From JAGDZR01 sp049115695 (lineage in GTDB: Bacteria > Bacteroidota > Bacteroidia > Cytophagales > Cyclobacteriaceae), in NCBI GenBank assembly GCA_049115695.1, contig JAGDZR010000020.1, positions 124,001 through 188,000 of the forward strand: a stretch of DNA of 64,000 nucleotides. Reading direction: 5' to 3'. A program made the position numbers and the translations under genes. This document shows positions 59,225-64,000 of the stretch, in pieces (positions within the stretch are counted from its first letter, which is position 1; each line of letters starts with the position of its first letter). The notes beneath the pieces were generated by a model, which made no database searches, was not told the origin of the DNA, and saw nothing but the letters and a program-made list of their open reading frames with translations.

Positions 59225-59530
59225 ATGATCGTCTATAATGTCACTATCAATATAGAACCAGCAGTGGAACAGGATTGGTTGATCTGGATGAAGACTGAAC
59301 ACATTCCACGTGTCATGGAGACTGGATTTTTCCTCAACAATCGCATGCTCAGACTGCTCAATGAACAGCCAGACGCAACGGGTACAACGTATGCCATACA
59401 GTACACAGCGGCTGATATCGGAAAGCTGGAAGAGTACCTTGAGAAAGAAGCTCCAAGACTTCAACAAGAAAGCCTACAAGCCTTCCCCAATAAGTTTGTT
59501 GCGTTTAGGACGTTTTTGGAGGAGGTGTGA
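59225..59530 (+). CDS. DUF4286 family protein
   Basis: A 101-residue protein from the ATG at 59225 (MIVYNVTINIEPAVEQDWLIWMKTEHIPRVM, cut), in a ferredoxin-like arrangement seen in DUF4286. The family is conserved in Bacteroidota and of unknown function. Its stop overlaps the GTG start of the antitoxin (GTGA), an unusual link between a housekeeping-like gene and a toxin-antitoxin pair. Confidence 0.88.
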   Translation: MIVYNVTINIEPAVEQDWLIWMKTEHIPRVMETGFFLNNRMLRLLNEQPDATGTTYAIQYTAADIGKLEEYLEKEAPRLQQESLQAFPNKFVAFRTFLEEV

Positions 59531-59787
59531 AACCTTTCATTTTAAAATTTATCGAGAAGGCCAAATTATATGCCAGCGCTCACCAAAAAAGCTTGTCTGG
59601 TTTGATTGAATCATATCTAAAGGCATTGGTTGATAACAAAGAAGAACAACCTGAAATTGAAATTAGCTCATTTGTTAAAAGCCTGAAAACTGGAGTCGAG
59701 TTACCCTCCGATTTAAATTACAAAAATGAACGTGAAATTGGTTGGAAGAGAAATACAAGTAATGAACAACCTCTTTCTGGACACTAA
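59527..59787 (+). CDS. DUF6364-like antitoxin of PIN toxin
   Basis: An 86-residue protein starting at GTG 59527, preceded by GGAGGAGG. The first half resembles a ribbon-helix-helix-type DNA-binding antitoxin (LKFIEKAKLYASAHQKSLSGLIESYLKAL), and the second half is a charged tail that would bind the toxin. The pattern fits DUF6364 antitoxins. The 3' end overlaps the PIN toxin gene by 26 bp. As part of a type II pair it should neutralise the PIN nuclease and repress its own operon. Confidence 0.8.
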   Translation: MKPFILKFIEKAKLYASAHQKSLSGLIESYLKALVDNKEEQPEIEISSFVKSLKTGVELPSDLNYKNEREIGWKRNTSNEQPLSGH

Positions 59788-60175
59788 TGTTGTACTCGAT
59801 CTTCTTGGTGAAAGGCTGCCATTTTACAAACATGCAGCACAAATAGCTACACTTTCAGATCAGTCAGAGATTAAAATTACGGTTTCAGCACTTTCTTACC
59901 CGACTGTATTTTTTATTCTTTCCAAGTATGAGAAAAAAGGCCTTGTAAAAGACAAAATGAAGAAATTTAAAGTCCTTGCTCAAACAGCAGATTTGTCGGA
60001 TCAAATTATCGAAAAAGCTCTATTGTCTCCGTTCCAAGATTTTGAAGATGCGTTGCAATACCACTGTGCTTTGAAGGTCAATTGTAACATTCTGATTACT
60101 CTGAATGAAAAAGGTTTCAAGCATGCTAGCTTACCAGCACTTACTCCAGCCGAGTATCTACACAGCAGGCGGTAA
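59762..60175 (+). CDS. PIN-domain toxin (VapC-like)
   Basis: A 137-residue PIN-domain RNase, from the ATG at 59762 (MNNLFLDTNVVLDLLG). The first conserved Asp is in FLDTN, the middle Glu/Asp region lies near FQDFEDALQY, and the last Asp position is in the C-terminal part near NCNILITLNEKGF. PIN toxins cleave tRNA or rRNA; here the partner is the overlapping antitoxin. Acidic residues are partly conserved, so activity is likely but not certain. Confidence 0.88.
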   Translation: MNNLFLDTNVVLDLLGERLPFYKHAAQIATLSDQSEIKITVSALSYPTVFFILSKYEKKGLVKDKMKKFKVLAQTADLSDQIIEKALLSPFQDFEDALQYHCALKVNCNILITLNEKGFKHASLPALTPAEYLHSRR

Positions 60176-60197
60176 CCATAGCTGTTATCTTTATCAA

Positions 60198-60644
60198 TCA
60201 AAAATCAATATGACAGTTATTCCATTCTGTCTCCATTGATGCATTGAAGTATTTCTTGTAGAAATTGATGGCCGGCTCATTCCAATCTAACACCTGCCAC
60301 ATCATGCCGGTACAAGCTGTTTGTTTGCCTATCTCAATGGTGGCATCAAATAATTGTTTGCCTATTCCTGATCCTCTTTTTGACTCAGTAACAATCAGGT
60401 CTTCCAGCCAAATTCGCTTCCCCTTCCAGGTGCTGTATCGATAATAGTATATTGAAATTCCAACAATCTGACCTCCATCATCAGCCACTAGCAAACCATA
60501 GACCGGGTTCTCCCCGAACCCATCCTTTTCCATTTGCGCTACAGTATTCACCACCTGATCCGGACACTTTTCATAAATTGCCAGCTCCATCACCAAATCC
60601 ATCACCTGTGGTAAGTCTTCCTTTTTTCCCTTTCTAATCTCCAT
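60198..60644 (-). CDS. GNAT family N-acetyltransferase
   Basis: A 148-residue acetyltransferase. The acetyl-CoA binding motif is LIVTESKRGSGIGKQLFDATI (about 88-108), with motif B in DWNEPAINFYKKYF. It resembles diamine acetyltransferase-type GNATs (E-K-CPD at the N-terminus). Substrate is unknown; polyamines are a plausible guess. Convergent with the PIN toxin gene. Confidence 0.9.
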   Translation of the reverse strand: MEIRKGKKEDLPQVMDLVMELAIYEKCPDQVVNTVAQMEKDGFGENPVYGLLVADDGGQIVGISIYYYRYSTWKGKRIWLEDLIVTESKRGSGIGKQLFDATIEIGKQTACTGMMWQVLDWNEPAINFYKKYFNASMETEWNNCHIDF

Positions 60645-60692
60645 AATTCAATAATAAGTGATAATCATTAAATTGATCATAAATGTCTGACT

Positions 60693-61151
60693 ATGGTTGA
60701 TGTGCTAACCGAAATCACAATTGCCTGCCCAATCAATGTGGTGGCTGAATATGTGTCCAATCCTGAAAATGCAACCGACTGGTATGTCAACATTATGCTT
60801 GCCAAAAAACAAAAGGACGAGCCTATCGAATTGGGTTCATTGATTGATTTTGAAGCCCATTTTATGGGTCGAAAGCTGATCTACACCTATGAGATTATGG
60901 AGCTTGTTCCCAACCAAAAAATGGTCATGAGCACCCAACAAGGTCCTTTTCCTATGACAACCACCTATACCTGGGAAAGTATAGCCAGCGACCAAACCAA
61001 AATGACGCTAAGAAATTCCGGTCAGCCTTCAGGTTTTTCCAAAATCATGGCGCCCTTCATGTCCAAAATGATGAAAAAAGCCAACAACAAAGACCTTCAA
61101 TTGCTCAAGAAAATTTTAGAATCAAAATTTCCCCTCCTGGGAGGGGACTAA
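60693..61151 (+). CDS. SRPBCC family (START-like) protein
   Basis: A 152-residue protein of the SRPBCC lipid/ligand-binding fold: VLTEITIACPINVVAEYVSNPENATDWY at the start, then the strand-rich LIYTYEIMELVPNQKMVMST and a long C-terminal helix ending LQLLKKILESKF. Such proteins bind hydrophobic ligands; function unknown. Divergent from the GNAT gene; a GC-rich repeat overlaps its 3' end. Confidence 0.88.
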   Translation: MVDVLTEITIACPINVVAEYVSNPENATDWYVNIMLAKKQKDEPIELGSLIDFEAHFMGRKLIYTYEIMELVPNQKMVMSTQQGPFPMTTTYTWESIASDQTKMTLRNSGQPSGFSKIMAPFMSKMMKKANNKDLQLLKKILESKFPLLGGD

Positions 61152-61166
61152 GGGGTGAGGTGGGTT
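61130..61166 (-). repeat. Dispersed GC-rich palindromic repeat, copy 3 (inverted)
   Basis: CCCCTCC-like arm with TGGGAGGGG and then TAAGGGGTGAGGTGGG, the reverse complement of copies 1 and 2. It overlaps the 3' end of the SRPBCC gene and lies before the acs stop, possibly ending both transcripts. Confidence 0.85.
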
Positions 61167-61174
61167 AATGCCTC

Positions 61175-63076
61175 CTACAAACTCTTACTCTCCTCAATGA
61201 TTTGATCTACAATCTCAGGATTCAATAAGGTTGAAGTATCACCCAGATTCTCAAACTCTCCTGAAGCTACTTTTCTGAGGATTCTTCTCATAATCTTACC
61301 GGATCGTGTCTTTGGCAATCCCGGCACTATCAACACCTTATCCGGTTTCGCAATAGGCCCTATAATCTTGCTAACGGTCTCCCTGATTTCATTGGACAAA
61401 TTCTGTTTGGTTCTTCCTTCCAAGTCGCATATCGCATAGGCAAAGATTCCCTGTCCCTTGACATCATGTGGATATCCGACTACTGCCGATTCCACAACTT
61501 TCGGATGTTCGTTGATGGCATTCTCAACTTCCGCAGTGCCCATTCTGTGCCCGGAAACATTGATCACATCATCCACTCTACCTAGTATCCTAAGGTATCC
61601 GTCATGGTCTCTTTTGGCCCCATCTCCTGTGAAATACAAACCAGGGTATGTCGAGAAATAGGTTTGTTTACATCGCTCATGATCTCCATACGTGGTTCTC
61701 AGAATTGATGGCCAAGGGAACTTGATACATAAATTTCCCTCCACATTATTACCCGTGAGTTCATTGCCTTCTGCATCTACGATGATTGGCTGAATCCCCG
61801 GAAGCGGTAAAGATGCATGAGCAGGTTTATTGGGAGTCACGCCTGCCAGGGCAGAAATCATAATTCCCCCTGTCTCAGTCTGCCACCAGGTATCAACCAA
61901 TGGACAATTGCCTTTACCAACATGGCTATGATACCAGTGCCACGCCTCTTCGTTGATCGGTTCACCCACACTTCCGATTACCTTGAGAGAATCAAGCTTG
62001 TAAGGCTCCAATGGCTCTAATCCATAGGCTTGTAACGCTCTTATGGCTGTAGGTGCTGTGTAAAACTGATTCACCTGGTATTTGTCTACTATTTCCCAAA
62101 ATCTTCCTGCATGAGGAAAAGTAGGAACTCCTTCAAACATCAAGGTTGTTGCACCGGCTAACAATGGTCCATACACAATGTATGAGTGGCCAGTGATCCA
62201 GCCTACATCGGCAGTGCACCAGTAGGTGTCTCCTTTGGTGTATTGAAATACATTTTCAAATGAGTACTGCGTATACACCATGTATCCCCCACACGTATGA
62301 ACTACACCTTTAGGTTTGCCTGTAGAGCCAGAAGTATAGAGGATAAACAACATGTCCTCTGCATCCATCACTTCTGCTTTGTTCTCGATAGACTCACTGG
62401 CTATTGCGTCATGCCACCAGATATCACGACCCGGCTCCATCGTCACAGGAGTTTTCGTTCGCTCCAGCACGATGACTTTCTTTACACAGTCAGAGGATTG
62501 AAGCGCTTCATCCACAACTGCCTTCACCGCAATATTCTTTGCTCCTCGGAAATTACCATCACTCGTCAAGACCACTTTGGCCTGACAGTCATTGATCCGG
62601 TCTGATAACGAAGTGCTTGAAAATCCAGCAAAAACCACCGAATGAATTGCCCCAATGCGAGCACATGCCAACATGGCTATGGCAGCTTCAGGCACCATGG
62701 GCATGTAAATAATCACTCTGTCCCCTTTACTAACTCCATTGGATTTCATGGCGTTTGCAAACTGACAAGTTTTCTCGTAGAGCTCTTTATAGGTCAAGGT
62801 TACTCCAGCCTCATCAGGATTATTCGGCTCCCAAATAATAGCTGGTTTATCACCCATTGTATACAGATGACGCTCGAATATGTTCTCAGTGATGTTGAGT
62901 TGACCATTGACATACCACTTGATATCCGGCCCTGTAAAATCCCAATCCAACACCTTGTCCCATGGCTTTTGCCAATAAAAAGACTCACCTATACGACCCC
63001 AAAACTCTTCAGGTTGTAATACACTCTTTTGGTATTCATGTATGTACCCACTAAGGGTTTGTATTTTATTACTCAT
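61175..63076 (-). CDS. acs: Acetyl-CoA synthetase (AMP-forming)
   Basis: A 633-residue enzyme that activates acetate to acetyl-CoA via acetyl-AMP in the cytoplasm. The P-loop is LYTSGSTGKPKGVVHT (about 265), motif A5 is YFTGDGAKRDHDGYLRILGRVDDVINVSG (cut, about 500), and the acetylation-regulated Lys lies in PKTRSGKIMRR (about 600). Length and motifs are normal. It lies beside a predicted acetate/sodium symporter on the same strand, so acetate uptake and activation probably go together. Confidence 0.97.
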   Translation of the reverse strand: MSNKIQTLSGYIHEYQKSVLQPEEFWGRIGESFYWQKPWDKVLDWDFTGPDIKWYVNGQLNITENIFERHLYTMGDKPAIIWEPNNPDEAGVTLTYKELYEKTCQFANAMKSNGVSKGDRVIIYMPMVPEAAIAMLACARIGAIHSVVFAGFSSTSLSDRINDCQAKVVLTSDGNFRGAKNIAVKAVVDEALQSSDCVKKVIVLERTKTPVTMEPGRDIWWHDAIASESIENKAEVMDAEDMLFILYTSGSTGKPKGVVHTCGGYMVYTQYSFENVFQYTKGDTYWCTADVGWITGHSYIVYGPLLAGATTLMFEGVPTFPHAGRFWEIVDKYQVNQFYTAPTAIRALQAYGLEPLEPYKLDSLKVIGSVGEPINEEAWHWYHSHVGKGNCPLVDTWWQTETGGIMISALAGVTPNKPAHASLPLPGIQPIIVDAEGNELTGNNVEGNLCIKFPWPSILRTTYGDHERCKQTYFSTYPGLYFTGDGAKRDHDGYLRILGRVDDVINVSGHRMGTAEVENAINEHPKVVESAVVGYPHDVKGQGIFAYAICDLEGRTKQNLSNEIRETVSKIIGPIAKPDKVLIVPGLPKTRSGKIMRRILRKVASGEFENLGDTSTLLNPEIVDQIIEESKSL

Positions 63077-63173
63077 CTCAGTTTTCGATTTAGCCTCAAA
63101 AATTAATTATTCCTAACCGGAAAATTATCGGTTTGACCTGGTATGAATGACGAAATTCTGTTTCAAACAACCA

Positions 63174-64000
63174 TCAATGGTGGGTGGCTTCTCCAGCACC
63201 ACGAGGGTATCTGATGCTTTCGGTCAATTCCCGGATCTCTTTGGGTGGAACATTTGTCATCCTTGAGATAGAAAAAGAAACTATAATGTTGATGACCATT
63301 GCTACAGTTCCGAATCCTTCGGGAGAAATTCCTAACCACCATTTCGAACTATCAGGGACTACACCGGTAATCCATCCAAGCTTGTAATGCGCCATGTACA
63401 AAAACATAGTGGTTATACCCACCACCATGCCAGCTACAGCGCCTTCCTTATTCATCCGCTTGTCGAAAATACCCATGACAATTGCAGGGAAAAATGAAGC
63501 GGCTGCTAATCCAAAAGCAAGTGCAACAGTTGCTGCAACGAATCCCGGAGGATTGACGCCAAAATAACCTGCCACTATCACGGCAAGTGCCGCGCCAATT
63601 CTTGCCCATCTCAATTCCCACTTCTCAGAAATAGAAGGTTTTATCTGTTTTTTGATTAAATCGTGAGAAACACTTGTAGATATGACAAGTAGCAATCCAG
63701 CTGCTGTAGAAAGTGCCGCAGCGAGCCCTCCTGCCGCAACAAGTGCAATCACCCAATTAGGTAGCTTGGCAATTTCCGGATTAGCCAACACCATAATGTC
63801 CCTATCAATTGATAGTTCATTGGTTTTGGGATCTCCCACGTAGCTGATTTTGCCATCCTCATTTTTATCCTCGAAGGCGATCAGACCTGTTTTCTCCCAA
63901 TTCGTAAACCACTCAGGAACGTCAGCATAACTAGTTCCAGAGACCGTGTTGATCAGATTAGTCCTTGCAAATGCTCCAATTGCAGGTGCTGTAGTGTAAA
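63174..64000 (-). CDS. Sodium:solute symporter, acetate-type (C-terminal part)
   Basis: The C-terminal 275 residues of a sodium:solute symporter; the frame runs open past the window end and stops at 63174. At least six hydrophobic segments are visible, with LAAALSTAAGLLLVISTSVSHD as the family's conserved sodium-site helix (cut), followed by ARIGAALAVIVAGYFGVNPP and FPAIVMGIFDKRMNKEGA. Its position directly upstream of acs suggests acetate or pyruvate uptake. A loop contains DKNEDGKIS, an EF-hand-like Ca motif. The protein ends in GAGEATHH. Confidence 0.9.
   Translation of the reverse strand, partial: YTTAPAIGAFARTNLINTVSGTSYADVPEWFTNWEKTGLIAFEDKNEDGKISYVGDPKTNELSIDRDIMVLANPEIAKLPNWVIALVAAGGLAAALSTAAGLLLVISTSVSHDLIKKQIKPSISEKWELRWARIGAALAVIVAGYFGVNPPGFVAATVALAFGLAAASFFPAIVMGIFDKRMNKEGAVAGMVVGITTMFLYMAHYKLGWITGVVPDSSKWWLGISPEGFGTVAMVINIIVSFSISRMTNVPPKEIRELTESIRYPRGAGEATHH

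Noticed and set aside
63837..63839. Start of the symporter at 63839
   Set aside because: The frame is open upstream to the window end, and the residues before 63839 read as a continuing symporter loop, so the gene is simply cut by the edge.

Overview
The window is a chromosomal segment of a marine-type Bacteroidota, probably order Cytophagales (Reichenbachiella/Ekhidna-like; genus not provable from sequence alone). Supporting signs are promoter -7 boxes of the TAnnTTTG type, a zinc-finger-less AccD, a NqrF subunit, a fused CrtYcd-type lycopene cyclase, a DUF4286 gene, an S16 protein with a long tail, and many lipoproteins with Bacteroidota-like lipoboxes. No rRNA gene, intact tRNA gene or CRISPR array was found.

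Region 1 (1-9080) is the right part of an integrated mobile island. It carries a type I restriction-modification operon (hsdM, hsdS, a GIY-YIG-like gene, an unknown gene, hsdR cut by the window edge), a divergent pair of unknown genes, and an integration/replication module (Rep-like protein, HTH protein, unknown protein, tyrosine recombinase). It ends at a tRNA-3'-end-like att remnant followed by the terminator of the original target gene. The recombinase lacks two of the usual catalytic residues.

Region 2 (9.3-19.6 kb) is ordinary chromosome: amidohydrolase, small membrane proteins, PspC, an arginase-fold protein with degraded metal ligands, a solitary nqrF, accD, a short carB lacking the allosteric domain, and a serine hydrolase.

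Region 3 (19.8-27.7 kb) is a tight six-gene operon: ethanolamine-type permease, glutamine-synthetase-like ligase, SDR, aldehyde dehydrogenase, GH92 alpha-mannosidase and class I glutamine amidotransferase-like hydrolase. It looks like a gamma-glutamylation route for an amino alcohol such as ethanolamine, with a glycoside hydrolase built in; I consider it the most interesting metabolic system here. Region 4 (27.7-34.6 kb) holds a large secreted beta-propeller/HEAT/cytochrome c protein and a serine hydrolase-dgcN-dgcA operon, predicted to use D-glutamate.

Region 5 (34.8-53 kb) holds a WYL regulator, small proteins, NDH-2, a sucA-sucB-S23-lpdA cluster, rpsP-rimM-trmD, a membrane-anchored MutS-like ATPase, a lipase-like lipoprotein and an AraC regulator. 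Several of its intergenic spaces carry a family of degenerate 14-bp repeats (TTAAGTACAAGGTA type); two copies flank the S23 four-helix-bundle gene.

Region 6 (52.9-59.1 kb) is a carotenoid operon (ECF sigma, crtI, crtB, lycopene cyclase, ispH, crtZ) preceded by a CarH-like MerR regulator that keeps the B12-binding residues, which predicts light and B12 control. Region 7 (59.2-64 kb) holds DUF4286 coupled to a PIN toxin-antitoxin pair, GNAT and SRPBCC proteins, acetyl-CoA synthetase and the end of an acetate-type sodium symporter.
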